From the NCBI RefSeq assembly GCF_023856365.1, contig NC_064536.1, positions 35,332,776-35,396,775 on the forward strand: 64,000 nucleotides of DNA, read 5' to 3'. This document shows, one piece after another, positions 1 to 24,199 of this stretch; position 1 is the first letter of the stretch, and every line of letters begins with the position of its first letter. The stretch comes from Brienomyrus brachyistius. Lineage: Eukaryota > Chordata > Actinopteri > Osteoglossiformes > Mormyridae. The notes below the pieces were generated by a model. The model searched no databases. It saw only the letters and a program-made list of their open reading frames with translations, and had not been told where the DNA came from. Position numbers and translations under genes: made by a program.

Positions 1-244
1 GCATATTTATGCAGCGACCGTTGACCAGAGCCGGTAGAACACTAGAGCAGACAAAGACGCGCTTAATATGGGATCATATTACGCACTACACACCCCTCTG
101 GGAACAGGATGAGTGAGGGTTCCAGCTTCCAGCCAGAAGCACCTTAACCCTGAGCCGCTCAAAGAGCCCGGAATGGAGGGTGTCACCACATGACTGGCAT
201 AAATGCCCCACCATCACACAATTAGACACACAGATGCGAAAACC

Positions 245-250
245 TTTATT
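245..250 (-). terminator. Poly(A) signal of gramd1c
   Basis: AATAAA on the minus strand, about 610 bases downstream of the gramd1c stop at 863. It is the only canonical signal I noted in this interval, implying a 3' UTR of roughly 0.6 kb. The sequence left of it (1-240) shows no recognisable gene. Confidence 0.5.
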
Positions 251-862
251 AGAAAGCAATGGGCGGGTGTCACAGTGGGTCAACAGCACGGGTCACATTT
301 AACTATGGAACTGAAATAAACACGCACGCTCCCAATGCAGACAAACACAGAAACAAGACGGTTAAACAGAAACAGCAGACGGAGGCGGCGGCTCGTTAAA
401 AATTCAGTAAGGGAGGATCGACCTTCATCTTAAAAAGTTCACGTATAAAATCATAGGCACACTTCAGAGAAGCGTGAGAAATGGGATAGGAGCACAGAGG
501 ATCACAGCCTCCATTTCAACTGGACTAAATTACTCTGTGCTCACCAAAATAAAAATACCATATCTAAAAGCTAACTGAGAAATTAAATCAAAATTTAAAA
601 TGATCACAGTCAAAGCCCAGTGCTGGTGTCGGCTTCTGGTTCCACCAGCAGAACCAGTTTACAAGAAACACACCTTCAGCTGAAGGTTATAGTACAAAAG
701 ACGTGGGACATTTATGACTCGTCATAATACGTACAACACGCTTCATTCGAGGACGACATGGAAGACCAGCAGACCCATATTACACACTTCTCCAGGGGCA
801 GGGCTGTACCCTGAATGTGTGGCTCAAATATGGAGGCAGGACTTCAGTCTAGAGGAGGAACT

Positions 863-8164
<7,302 letters not shown>

Positions 8165-8169
8165 CTGCA

Positions 8170-9417
8170 CAGGGGGCCACAGGTAGGTAAACAGCATGAA
8201 GTACTTTACAATGAAATACAGAAGTTAAATGTGTTTGTGGGGGTCATTGGCAATGTGACATGATTTTTCTGCAAATTGCATCACTATGAACCGATGACCT
8301 GCATGAATATACATAACATCCGCCAGGATCAGAAGCTCTAAGCTTTTGCATAATATAGATGTTCCTGTGAAAAGTGTCACGTAGCACCTGAATTTGGTTG
8401 TAATCCCATGATACTTCCACTAGGTGGAGGCAGTCCATAGAGCAGGAATCAATATAATTTGTATTAATTGCATTGGATTAACATTGGATTGGATTAATAA
8501 GGCTTTAATGGGATCTGCTGTGTTCTTTGGGAGATGCAGGTCATGACACTATAACTTTGAGTGTATTGCAGGTTCCAACCTCAGCTTCCTCTGGGGTGCC
8601 CTTGTCGTCACCCTGGCAATCATCGTCACTAACGGCATCAAGCCACATCCCCTACCGGGCTGTCTGGTTCGTCAGCCCAGGAGATGTTCTGATGAGATTT
8701 GGACCAGTGCTGGACCTTCTCATGAAGGAGGGAGATGGGGTCGGTGGCAGCCCTGTCTCCAGCCTTAGATGGACTTATTTACTGATAAGTCAGGCTGCTG
8801 CTTATCGTCCATAGTCTTGGTAAAGAAGGAAGAAACATTGCAGCAAATAGCACTGTAGAAAACAAGTTAAGATGCATACAGCAGATTCATACGAGGAAGT
8901 CATGTAGCTATATACAGCACCGAATCAATTAAACTGTAAATGTTAAAGGTGATATATAGTACATAGATAAAATGTCACGGACTACTATATTTTCATAACA
9001 CACAATAAATTATTTTGCAGACTTATAAGATGTAGGTCTAAAACACGCAGTGAGACTATACTGTATGTAGTCGATCCATATCAAACAGTGAACTATAGTG
9101 TAAATACAGACGACTAGTAAAAAATATTCATATTGCACAAAAGTGCAACCTGCGACCTACCTGAGCCGGTGAAACCCCGAGAATCAGGTATGCGGTGGGG
9201 ATCAACTCACTCTGTGTTAGAAAACGCCTCGCAAACCGGGTTTCGCTTACCGTGCCTGTGTCGGGAGGCGCATGTGTGGGAACCGGTTTATCCTGCCCGA
9301 GACCCCGGGGGACCATGCCCTCCGGCCGTATTTCACCAGGGCGGAAATAAACCTCCGTGTGGAGGTTATGAAGACGAGGAGGAGTCCTTTAAGATCTGCT
9401 AAAAGTTCGGGTTTTAC
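8170..9417. other. gramd1c first intron, no other gene seen
   Basis: This AT-rich stretch between the candidate first exon and exon 8164-8062 has only short unsupported ORFs. From about 9130 to 9430 it becomes more CpG-rich, which fits a promoter-proximal region. Confidence 0.4.
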
Positions 9418-9429
9418 CTCACCGTCCAT
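9418..9429 (-). CDS. gramd1c: Candidate first coding exon of gramd1c (MDGE)
   Basis: An ATG at 9429 opens four codons (MDGE) followed directly by a gtaaaa donor in phase 0, the phase needed by the acceptor at 8164. It lies in a moderately CpG-rich stretch where a promoter would be expected. Human GRAMD1C has a longer N-terminus, so one or more exons may be missing. This is inference from phase and position only. Confidence 0.3.
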
Positions 9430-11149
9430 TTGGACTTTAAATTACAATGAGTCAGTAACTTGCGCATTAATGTGGTGTAACGGGCGTAAACAGAACGATG
9501 AAAAGACTTAAGGCTGATTATACTTCTGCGTAGAATCCGCGCCGTAGGCAGCTGCGCTTCGCCCAGAAATGTAACTGCAGGCATCAGCTGGCTATGGTCA
9601 GAACACCCAGCCAAAGCCCTGTGTGCCATAAATATGCATTTTACGGTTAGTTGCGTTCTAATGCAAATTTAACCCGTAAGAGTGATAACATTTCAATATT
9701 TCTAGAGTAGTCCTTGTCGAGATACGTATGGTCGAACAGCCTTTGACCTGAAAACACTGAGTAAACGTAGCCGGTTATCCGCTTGAAATCGGGTTTATCC
9801 GCCGCGTGTTCGGCGCACTTCGGTCTAAAACACAGTCCAGTTTAAGCTTTAATGGTAATGCCTTTAGTGTATGTTAAATATATGTAAAATTATGTACTGT
9901 AGTATTATGCCACAACAATCAGTATTGGTTTGGAAACTTAAATGGTGAAAGTGAGTGATTACTAATCACTACAGTAATTTATTGTCAGAATTTACCCAGA
10001 TGTTACATTCTTTTTGCAGTTAGGGCTCTCTTTTTGACACAGACATCTGGAACCCTATACTTTGCACTCCAAACACTTGCCATGCTGATCCAACAGGGGG
10101 CACTGTGCAGAATCAGCCCTCACTCCCATTGCTACAGCACAAACGCTAACTTCTTTATTTTTACTAGCAGACTGCAGCATTTGGCCATGGGTTCATGGCA
10201 GCCCTACTGAGATTCATCCTCAACACTGGTTGCATCACATCCAGTGGCTACATGCTGCTAAAGGCAAGCCTGAGCCGCCCGTTTAGGGCTCCACTGACAG
10301 AATGCTGCCATACTGGATTGAAACCAGTTTCCGGGAGGCATTTATGCTATTTCTATGCAAATAAGCCAAGGACCTGAATGAAGTTGCTTTTTAGACTGTA
10401 AAGGACAAAGGAAGAAAATCAGAGTGGAATGTGTCACACCCCTGGGCAGGACGGACCCGTGTCATCACACAGACACAGTCACACACAAATACAGACACAC
10501 ACACACACAAATACAAACAGACACAAACATAGTCACAAATACAGACACAAACATACATAGTTACAAATACGGACACATACTCACAGACATACAGACACAG
10601 AGTAGGGCTGCTTCTCAATACCAAGAATGCAAAGACCATACTGGTGGTCTTGGCAAGACCGGTCTTGCAATCTTGCTTTCCCGGACTGAACTTGGGGTCC
10701 AGTGAATCATGGGATTGGTCTTGTTTGGCGAGGATGCAACCGATGTATCCTTGATATTTCTGGTGGAGCAACACCAACATCTGGGGATTTTTACCGTTCT
10801 CTGTACTTCTGTTCTTAGTATTGAACTGGCCTTTGGCAGTGGAAGATGACGTAAAACGGGGACACGAGAACTGAGCCATCTATATCTTCGTGAGCACTCT
10901 CCATTCATTTATATGGGCATAACCTTAACCCCTACCCAGCCTTAATATGAACCATAAGTAACCAAACAAAATGCAAAACTTTTGTCATTTTTAGTTTTTT
11001 GATTGCAGTCACAGATTTTTTATAAAAATTGGTGTTATACTTGTGGGGACTGAAAATGTCTCCACAAGGTCAAAATAAGTTTTCATCAATGTGGGGACGT
11101 TTGGTCGGTCCTCACAGTGTAATATACGTAATATCTCTGTTACACATGC
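9430..11149. other. Intergenic region between gramd1c and atp6v1a
   Basis: No gene is supported. It contains an ACACAGAC-type simple repeat at about 10460-10600 and, from about 10895, a dispersed repeat containing GTGGGGACTGAAAATGTC. The 162-aa and 97-aa minus-strand ORFs here are composition effects. Confidence 0.5.
10895..11115 (+). repeat. Dispersed repeat, copy 1
   Basis: It reads from the phrase ACCTTAACCCCTACCCAGCC through TGCAAAACTTTTGTCATTTT to a GTGGGGAC segment. A diverged copy lies in opposite orientation at about 28985-29200 in a usf3 intron. It resembles the abundant fish repeat containing 'tggggaccggtc', probably a non-autonomous DNA element; the family is uncertain. Confidence 0.55.
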
Positions 11150-11235
11150 GGGCACAGACAGCCGGAGCCGGCTCAGCACCATGTCGGAATGAGAGTCAGC
11201 CATCAGACAGTCCTTTATTTTATTGTTTGGGACTT
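11150..11235 (-). repeat. ~80 bp cassette with poly(A) signals, copy 1 (atp6v1a 3' end)
   Basis: It shares GAGCCGGCTCAGCACCATGT..., CAGCCATCAGACAGTCC and TTTATTTTATTGTTTGGG with the segment at 12512-12597, with only a few differences over about 75-80 bases. The shared part includes the AATAAAATAAA signals on the minus strand. Confidence 0.85.
11214..11224 (-). terminator. Overlapping poly(A) signals of atp6v1a
   Basis: AATAAAATAAA on the minus strand, about 400 bases after the stop codon at 11625. It lies within a short sequence that is repeated inside atp6v1a at 12512-12597. Confidence 0.6.
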
Positions 11236-11624
11236 GACACATGTACCACAAAGAGAGTAAACTATGGACTAAGCATGTGTTTCACACACGGCAAGAACAC
11301 AGGACGGCACGATCAAGAATACAACCAAGAGGAAACAAGTGGATTGCTGGCAGGGGGGCAGGCTGCATTTGAAGCCTGCAATAAATAAACCACTTTATGG
11401 GCAACAGCAAAAATATCCAGGAAAGGGGTCCAAGTGGGGAGCCGCACGAATGCACCCGCACCTGCACGACACTGGAGAAGCTGAGGGCTCCCGACTCCAC
11501 ACGCATATGAGCAGCGACAAATGACAGATTCACTGGAACCGAAAACACACACGCTCATGGAATGTGGCTGTGTGGCCAGACCGCTGCAGGGCCCCCGGGT
11601 GCTGGGGTCCAGGGGAGGGCCCAC

Positions 11625-16509
<4,885 letters not shown>

Positions 16510-16709
16510 CCTGTGTCTGGGTTGGGTGGAGAGACATGCCAGGCATGAAGGGGGCAGCAAGTGAGAAGATCACCTGCCAGAGGCGTGTTTGGGACACCCT
16601 CAAATCCAATTCACACTTCATTGTTCCACATGCGATTTCGGTCGTTCACAGGCTGAGGTGACGTGAATTTGCCCAGGAGGGCATGTAGCCTACATTTTTT
16701 TTTGTCTGG

Positions 16710-16922
16710 GAGCGATAATAATAATAATAATAATAATAATTGATACTTTATTGATCCCTGTGGGGAAATTGTCTTTATGCCTCCCTCAACTTGCTCTTTG
16801 CAAAGTAATGCGTCCTCGAAGGGCAGCCACCTGTTGGAGCGCCCAGGGAGCTGGGGGTTAGTGGCCTTGCTCAAGGACCCACAGACATACTGAGACTGGG
16901 TTTGAACCGGTGACCTTCTGGG
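16710..16922 (-). mobile_element. tRNA-derived SINE with (ATT)n tail, second copy
   Basis: The same layout as 14385-14695: GGTTCAAACCCAGTCTC B box, CCTTGAGCAAGGCC, AATTTCCCCACAGGGATC and an ATAATAATAAT run on the plus strand. It lies in atp6v1a intron 1. Confidence 0.75.
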
Positions 16923-16924
16923 GT

Positions 16925-17165
16925 CCCAACTAATACTGTCGCAAAGATTTCAAAATACTCCGATATGCCATGTTATCTTAGTATCATCCTAGACTAACGA
17001 CTTTAACACTGTTCATAAAAATGTACCCATTTCACTTCGCTGCTTATATTTGCGCAGCACAAACCGCAACCATCCGCATCCACAGCCAAACGTAGCATGA
17101 ACACAAGCTGCCACATGCATCCCGAAGAAGTGAAGCATGGACTAGGCTTCGTATTTCTTGCAGAT
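16925..17165 (+). repeat. Unclassified dispersed repeat, copy 1
   Basis: It runs from GATTTCAAAATACTCCGATATGCC through CAGCCAAACGTAGCATGAACA to GACTAGGCTT. A diverged copy in the same orientation is at 63630-63895. I do not recognise the family, and no ORF with a known domain is present. Confidence 0.6.
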
Positions 17166-17539
17166 TTGGCTGCTGGCAGAGGAACGCTGAGCCCTACCCG
17201 CAGTGGTGGTGTCCAGGCTGCGGGATGCAACTACGATTCACACAGCTCAGAACTTCCTCATCTCACAGGAGACCCAGGTCTCCGCTTCCCTAAACTGCCC
17301 GTTCCACCAGCCATTCCCCTTCAGAGTAGGGTAACAGCGTGACTGATTAGTCAACAGAAGAGAAGCAAAGGAGTGCCGTCCCAAAGCAGGGCTGAGGAAC
17401 ACACTGAAAAGCAGAGTGACTCAGGGAGCTAGATTCCTGCAGCACGGATTGGCAGGGAAGTAAAGTGACATTGGGATAGACGTAAATTCAAAAACATTGT
17501 GAAATCGCTTTAAACTTTCAATGCAATGTCACAATTAAT

Positions 17540-17795
17540 TTAAAATTAGGTGATCAGTGGTCACTGTTGACACCACAGCACACAGTGCACAACGAAATGT
17601 GTTCTCTGCATTTAACCCATATGTGACAATGTGACATAGCAGGGGACAGCTAATTCAGTGCCCGGGGAGCAGTGCTTGGGGGCGGTACCTTGCTCATGGT
17701 ACCTCAGTGGTGCCTTGGTGGTCAGATTCAAACCAGCAATCTTTCAATTACAAGTGTGCTTCCCTAACCATTATGCCACCACAGCCCCATTTAAG
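17540..17795 (-). mobile_element. tRNA-derived SINE (second family)
   Basis: In minus-strand sense it begins GGGGCTGTGGTGGCATAATGGTTAGGGAAG (tRNA A-box-like) and continues with GATTGCTGGTTTGAATCTG (B box) and a body ending near 17540. A fragment of the same family is at 27228-27312 in usf3. Confidence 0.75.
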
Positions 17796-18469
17796 CAAAA
17801 CATTCATGAGGACAGCTGCAATGGACACAGGGCCCACATAAAGCAGGTACAAAAACACAGCTCAAGTTCATTAAGGATCACATCATAAACGTGGCATAAA
17901 ATATGAAGTTTTGTGACAGTTCACAGTGCCACTCCGTAAATGAACCTGCCATTTCCTGTCAGGGGACACTTCTGTACAGTGACAGAGTGTCAGGCAAGAT
18001 TGAATTGATGAGCTGTCATCATGGGAGTAATGGCTCACTGCCACCACACTTCCTCTAAAACCATTTCCAAGCTCCTGTCTTGACTGTGAATCATGGAGAA
18101 GCCATGTGACACTGGTCATGTGACAGTAGGTGCAGCATTTCTGTAGCATTTCCCTCTTTCCCATTCATTAACATGCCCAGCCAGTCTGAGCAGGGGACAC
18201 ACATATGGGGGCGTAGTGGGTGTTCGTAGGGCCAAACATGACACTGTACTAATGGGCAGTGATAGTACAGTGCTGCTGATTAGCAGTCAGGATCAAGTAC
18301 TCCTCCATCAAGTCATATTTATTATTTTTCTTCATATTAGTAGTATTAATAATGACACCAAGGAACCAATGCATAAGGGTGTGTGCAATACTAATTAGAA
18401 TGACAATTTATTTAATTTAACTCGCCACCCAAGAAACTCCTTCCGTGACACAAGCGTCTGCGCCCCCGC

Positions 18470-18479
18470 TTCACGTGAC
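18470..18479. promoter_or_regulatory. Near-perfect CLEAR/E-box in atp6v1a intron 1
   Basis: TTCACGTGAC matches the CLEAR palindrome GTCACGTGAC at 9 of 10 positions and contains the E-box CACGTG. It is about 0.55 kb downstream of the putative first exon. V-ATPase genes are known TFEB/CLEAR targets; binding here is inferred. Confidence 0.45.
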
Positions 18480-19024
18480 CGTCACGCGCGCTCCCCCGTA
18501 TTGTCAGTAACTGCGTGACCATTCAGGTCCTATGTTTTGGCATCACACATACCCCTCCATGATAATAACACGTAAACAGACCGCGATAGTGCGTAAAAAG
18601 CATAAAGACACGGCAGCATGACCGTGCAAAGTCAAAGCAATGCACGATTGGAGGGCCATATCAGATTCATTTCCTGACTCTACTACACAACACGCAGACC
18701 TATCAGTGTATTCAATATTTAAAATTACTCTCAGGGTAAAGTTAATTAATGTAAGGCCTTATGGTATTTGCAATAGTTTATTTACTGAAATCAAAAATAT
18801 TACTGTAAACCCAAAATAATGAGTGGCAGCTGGTTTAAATGTAGAAGCCGATGCTTAAATGAGATCCCAGGGCCGTCCGTGTCATTCAGCCCGAGACGCG
18901 AACGAATGCGGCTAAAATACTCGCCAGTTGTAACTCTTGCCTGATTACATACAATTTATGAATACACAATTTAATCAGGAGCGCTAACACAGCACCATCA
19001 TGAGCAGACGAACGGACAGATTAC

Positions 19025-19270
19025 CTTTAAAGCGAAGGGGTCCGAACAGCTTTTGCCTTCGTCGGCTGGAGAAGCGCTGCGATGCGGCTGCGACGGGAAA
19101 GAAGCAGTCAGCTGATCTCATCCAGCGCAGGGTTTACGGAACGGAAACCGGCGGAAAGAGGCGGAAACCTACGGAAGGCGGCGCCATTTCGGCTCCTCCG
19201 AATCACTTAAGAACAGCTGGTTTTTCACTCCCCCCATACCGTCCTGAGAATTACAAGATCCTCTGCGTTT
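19025..19270 (-). other. atp6v1a: Probable non-coding first exon of atp6v1a
   Basis: On the minus strand a GC- and CpG-rich segment ends in AAAG followed by a gtaatc donor at 19024. The first coding exon starts with an acceptor at 16511, just one base before its ATG, so a 5' UTR exon upstream is required. Human ATP6V1A also has a non-coding exon 1. The 5' end at 19270 is a guess. Confidence 0.5.
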
Positions 19271-20358
19271 ATTGGTGAAACGGACAACGAGACCACTCAC
19301 CGCGTTTTAGTCTTAAGTTGCTCTGCCCTCAAAGGAAATTCATAAACCTAAAGCGCTAATGTGTAAACCTAATTTTACAGTGGTCCATGTTAGTACAGAT
19401 TCCATGTTTGCCCGCATGTTAGAGACCTTTGAATAGCAAAGTCTATAACGTGTCCGATACTGAGGAGTATTATATCTGCTTCTTGCACAGCGTGTATGTC
19501 CCCAATGTTAACGTGATTATTGTGGTTACTTTGTTATTGTTTTTAAAATGAACCTCTATAAGACTAGAACAGGTGGCTGCTCATTTCGGCAGGTCCCCCG
19601 GTATTCATAGAGGAGAAACTCTGTAACGGAACTTTCCATATATCCTTGTTCTCGTTCTCACTAGAGGCGTAGGGACAGGGTCGACAAGGCAGGCAACTGC
19701 CTGGGGCCCCCGAGCTGGACCGATTAAAACTAGATTGCAACGACAAATCTGCTTTATATGTGTATTTTTAACAGTAAAGTGAAAATAAATTAATCGTGTT
19801 CAATAAATTCTCTTTGGTGGTATTATTAATCTAGACTTCACGCTAAAATAATGGTCATAAATTTTACCATGCCGGGCGGGGTGCATTAAAGTGCCCCCTT
19901 TTTTGCCTAGCGCCCCAGTGCGATTACTCCGAAGTCTAGGGGCTGAAGGCGGACAAGAGGGATCACTTGGCTGTCTCTGTCGACCGACTCTCACCGCAGA
20001 GCCCAAATGGCCGCACTTCTTTACTTTCATGATTACGAAACACGTATGCAGGAGGACGGGGTTGTGTCGTTGTTGCCCAGTGTTTCCCTAAATGACTTCG
20101 TTCCAAAATTCACTGTGTAATGATTTGCCTCGTCCCGCAAAAAACACCGTAATTCGCATTACTGTGGAAATGTAACATTTTAAAAATCACCCTCTTTTCA
20201 TTGTGCTTCCAAATATTATGGTCATGTTGTAATGGAACAATAACTACATATCAAAACTATCACAGATACATTACGCATTCATGAGCCAGGTAAGCGGTCT
20301 TGGTGTGTGATTTATTCTTGTTTTTAGCACGATCCTTCAATGAGACGGACCTCGTCGG

Positions 20359-20368
20359 GTCACGTGAC
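20359..20368. promoter_or_regulatory. Perfect CLEAR/E-box palindrome between atp6v1a and naa50
   Basis: GTCACGTGAC, a complete 10-base palindrome, is followed within a few bases by CGTGACGTGACG (CRE-like). It lies in the divergent intergenic region, about 500 bases before the naa50 start codon and about 1.1 kb upstream of the putative atp6v1a first exon. Confidence 0.55.
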
Positions 20369-20479
20369 GCCGTGACGTGACGCACACAGATGTGTACAAA
20401 ATTAATTTTATTTTTTAAAATATATTTTAATATGCACGTCATGATGCATAGCAAATACGCGCACTGTTTATATGCGGCA

Positions 20480-21260
20480 ATCGTGAAAGTAGACGCCCGT
20501 TCCGAAGCGCACGACCCGACCGGCCGGTGTCAAAGGTCACGGCCCCGTCTGTGGAGAATTAAATGTTTATTTTCCGCGCGGTTGCCCGTTATTTTCCCGC
20601 CCCGCTCACTGTCGCGGCGCTCCGACTTATCGCTGTCCCTCGGGTTTTGTTCCCTACAAGTTTTCGGGATACCGCTGCGTCGGCGCCGGCCCCGGCCCGG
20701 GGTCAGAGTTGACGGGGCGGCCCGGGCCGCGGAGGCAGTGCGGCGGCCCGTCCATGTGGAGCTGCAGCGGGAGGCGCCCGGAGCCCGGACTCACTCTGCA
20801 CTTCAGCGCTCGCACCGTCCGCTTCGCACCGCAGCATAGGGAGCCGCGACTCGCCCCGCTTCGACATGAAAGGGTGAGTAACGCGTTCGCAGTGGCGCTC
20901 GGCGGAGGGACGATTCTTTAATGCCCGTTTTTCCGGGCGGGTGGGGGAGGCGGCGGAGCACTCCGTGCGGCGGCGCTGGAGGACGGAATCTGCCCAAGGC
21001 AGCAGCCTCATGCCTCCGCTCCTCGGTGCGGCGCTCCGGTCGGCCATGTGGCTCTACGTCGCGCTGGATGGCGGGGTCCCGGCGGCCGACCTTCAGCCCA
21101 CCGGCCGCTTAACCTGCCCGGCTCGCTTCCCTTTGTGCGCCGCCGATTCTACGGGGGTCCCGCAGGCCGGCTGGTCGTGATAGCGAATACGCGTAGCCAG
21201 GTTGCCATGTGCCGCTTGAGCACTATAACGCCGCTCTGTCTGGGGGGGGACACTGCTGGG
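20480..21260 (+). promoter_or_regulatory. CpG island covering naa50 promoter and first exon
   Basis: Base use is strongly GC- and CpG-rich from about 20480, through the naa50 start codon at 20866, to about 21260. Flanks are AT-rich. This is the usual setting of a housekeeping promoter; the exact transcription start cannot be read. Confidence 0.65.
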
Positions 21261-22877
21261 GGAGGTTTAACGAGTTAAAAGTGCGTGTGTGGCCGCTACA
21301 TGTTCCTTAAAACGAGAGTCCGGCCCAGGAGAACACGTGGAGTAAGAGGGCGCCATCGCACCGCGGCATGGCTGCTGAAAAAGCAATTAACCCGGTGTCT
21401 TAAAATCAAAACTGTCACTTTCAATAGGCGGTAAACTGTGAAAAGAGGTAATTTCCGTAGAGGGGTAAACGGTTCCAGAGCTGGATGACCAGGGATTTTC
21501 AGTTGTCCATTTTGGGGGAAGGGGGGCGTTTACTGTAGTCATTTGCCCTAAATATAATCTCTCTGCTCCCGCGCCGTGGCCCCGCCGTCCGTGCGCTAAG
21601 GACAGCTGTCATTTCGCACCATCTGCAGCTTCACGAATGCAGCGTCCAAAACGGGTTTGCTGCTGGTAACGTGATATACAGGTCAGCGTGATAACCCAGC
21701 ATGTCCTACTCTGGCAACCCCCCCCCCCCCCAACGTGGTACTGGTCGGTCCTTGAGCTGCCTCCTTTCATGCTGGTTGAGTGGTACAGTTCTGTTCCAGC
21801 AGCCGGATCGAGCTGGGCGATGTGACGCCCCACAACATCAAGCAGCTCAAGCGGCTCAACCAGGTCATCTTCCCTGTCAGCTACAACGACAAGTTCTACA
21901 AGGATGTGCTGGAGGTGGGCGAGCTTGCCAAGCTCGGTGAGTCCCGGCCATCCCCAAGCCCCCCTCTGGGCAACATGCACGGTCCCATTCCGGCAAGATG
22001 TCCTGGTTGACCTCTGACATCTGTGTGACAGCCTACTTCAATGACATTGCGGTGGGAGCTGTGTGTTGTCGTGTGGACCATTCTCAGAACCAGAAGCGGC
22101 TCTACATCATGACCCTGGGCTGTCTCGCCCCCTACCGCCGCCTCGGTATAGGTGAGTGTTCTGGGGGAGAACGGATGACTTCATGGGTTACCGTTCTCCC
22201 TTTGAAGTCGTGGGATTGGATGGCGTCGTGCTTCAAGGATTACTGTCCTCCCTGTGAAGTTGTGTGATTGGATGGGGTCATGCTGAAGGAATTACCATCC
22301 TCCCTGTGAAGCTGTGTGATTGGATTGGGTCGTGGCTTCTGCCAATGCCTGAGGAGCATTGCTTTTCTACAGGAACGAAGATGCTGAACCATGTACTGAA
22401 CATCTGCGAGAAGGACGGCACCTTCGACAACATCTATCTGTAAGAAGCTTCTGAAGGCCTGGACCTCAAAGCTGCTCTGCAGATGTTATCTGACATTATC
22501 CCTGGTGGGATGTACATTTTTTAAAACAAAGACACTCTGCACCCTTACTCTAGTGTCAGATTTTCCCCTGTACATTAAAATAATCTGAGAGCTTGATAAA
22601 TTTACAAAAAGCTTCTAAAACCTTTGGGATATCCCCTACACGTCCAGTCCCCTCAGTAACGAGGCTGATCTAGTCTTACCGTTTTCTCTCTCTCCACAGT
22701 CACGTCCAGATCAGCAACGAGTCGGCAATTGACTTCTACCGGAAGTTTGGCTTTGAGATTATCGAGACGAAAAAGAACTACTACAAGAGAATAGAGCCTG
22801 CTGATGCTCACGTCCTGCAGAAGAGCCTGATTGGCCAGCCAATGCCCTCTGGAGGGGACCTGCAGAAGGCTAACTGA
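20866..22877 (+). CDS. naa50: N-alpha-acetyltransferase 50 (NatE catalytic subunit)
   Basis: Five coding exons join in phase: 20866-20873 (ATG AAA GG), 21800-21936, 22032-22151, 22373-22439, 22700-22877 (stop). They give 169 residues, the same as human NAA50, and the product is nearly identical from MKGSRIELGDVTPHN to RIEPADAHVLQ, after which the last 20 residues differ. The GNAT fold is visible: substrate loop IFPVSYNDKFY, the acetyl-CoA motif RRLGIG spanning exons 3 and 4, and the C-terminal SAIDFYRKFGFEIIETKKNYY. Family knowledge: NAA50 acetylates N-terminal Met-hydrophobic proteins and lysines, associates with NAA15/NAA10 on ribosomes, and is needed for sister-chromatid cohesion. The gene is divergent from atp6v1a and shares its CpG-rich upstream region. 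Confidence 0.97.
22185..22345. repeat. Three-copy ~60 bp tandem repeat in naa50 intron 3
   Basis: The phrase CCTCCCTGTGAAGTTGTGTGATTGGATGGGGTC occurs about three times with diverged spacers between exons 22151 and 22373. Confidence 0.6.
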
Positions 22878-24182
22878 GGTGTGGCGTGGCGCCACGCTCC
22901 ATGCCGCCGACGCGGCACTGCTGCGCCCACCCCAAAAGGAACAGTGACCGGTGCCCGTCGGGCCGGACGCCACAGCTCGGATGATCATTTACCACTTTCC
23001 AATGGACATGCAACAGAAAAAATACTCAGAAAAATGGTTACATTCTATTTTGCAGAAAAGGAGTCCTTATAAATGTTGGGGTTACATTTAATTTCTTTTT
23101 TTTTCCATGTAGAGATTTGAGAATCCAGAAGTGCTCCAGAGGGAAGGATTTTAAAGGCTGCTTCTCCTCTCATGCGGTGAAGGTTTTCCAGTTTCGGTTT
23201 TTGCGAAGCGCATTTCTTTAGTTATCAAAGGGGGTCACGTTGCAGTTAAGGAATCAAAACGAAGGCCTTTATGTCTTGTGACCTCAGAGCCGTACTTGGC
23301 ATGCCGAGCCCCCCATTCCCCCCTTGCCCCCCTCCCGCCCCGCCCATGGCAATCAAGGGACAGTTACACCCGGTCCATGTCCTTATCGCACGGGTTTCTG
23401 CTCCGGTGCAGTGTCTGGCTGCTGGCCGCATTTGTGGACTACGCCTCTTGCGTGCAGATGGGGATGTTGCTGGTGGAGGGTCTGTGTTCAGTTGAGCAGA
23501 GTATCTGTGTCCCTATGGCTGGGCGCCCTGCACTTTTACTTTCTGAATGTTTTTCTTGATTTGTTATTTAATTGCACCTGAAATTTGGACCTTGAGTTGG
23601 CTTTGGGGGTTTTCCTGGGTGTGATTTAGTTCTGACAGGGTTAGGTCTTTAGAAATGTGAAGTGTAGCAGGACACCAGCGCCCTCTGCTGCCCTGTGACG
23701 TGTGCAGACGAGACTGGGACTGTCACTGACCGGTGACTCACATCTGCAGTCGCTGATTGGATAGCCGCACAAATGCCTGGCAATACTCATGTTGATGGAG
23801 TCGCGCAGGCTCTGAAGATTCACGGTACGCTTGATTAACATTGGTCGGCTAAGTCCCAGTCAAAAATTGGCCACAATTTAAGGTCAGTGAAATAGGCAGA
23901 TTTCTTTTGATTCTGCAGTTCTGGGCGTGCTTGGCCCATTATGGCAGGTTGCACAGCCAGCCCCGGTTCTCAGCGCCCATTCGACTGTAGGTGTGTGAAC
24001 CCCATTGCATCTGATTGGAGAACCAGTTTGGCTCAAGCCAAGCCCAAGAGAACCCAAAACTTTAGCACATCTGAACTGGGTTCTCACCCTTCCTGCTGTA
24101 AGGAAAGCATGGGATACATTATCTTTTCTTTGAAGAATTTTATCTTTTTCTGGAGCTCTATATTAAGACTTTTTAACCTCTA

Positions 24183-24188
24183 AATAAA
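24183..24188 (+). terminator. Poly(A) signal of naa50
   Basis: AATAAA about 1.3 kb after the stop at 22877. The interval 22878-24180 has no other gene and fits a long 3' UTR. Confidence 0.45.
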
Positions 24189-24199
24189 AGAGTACTATT

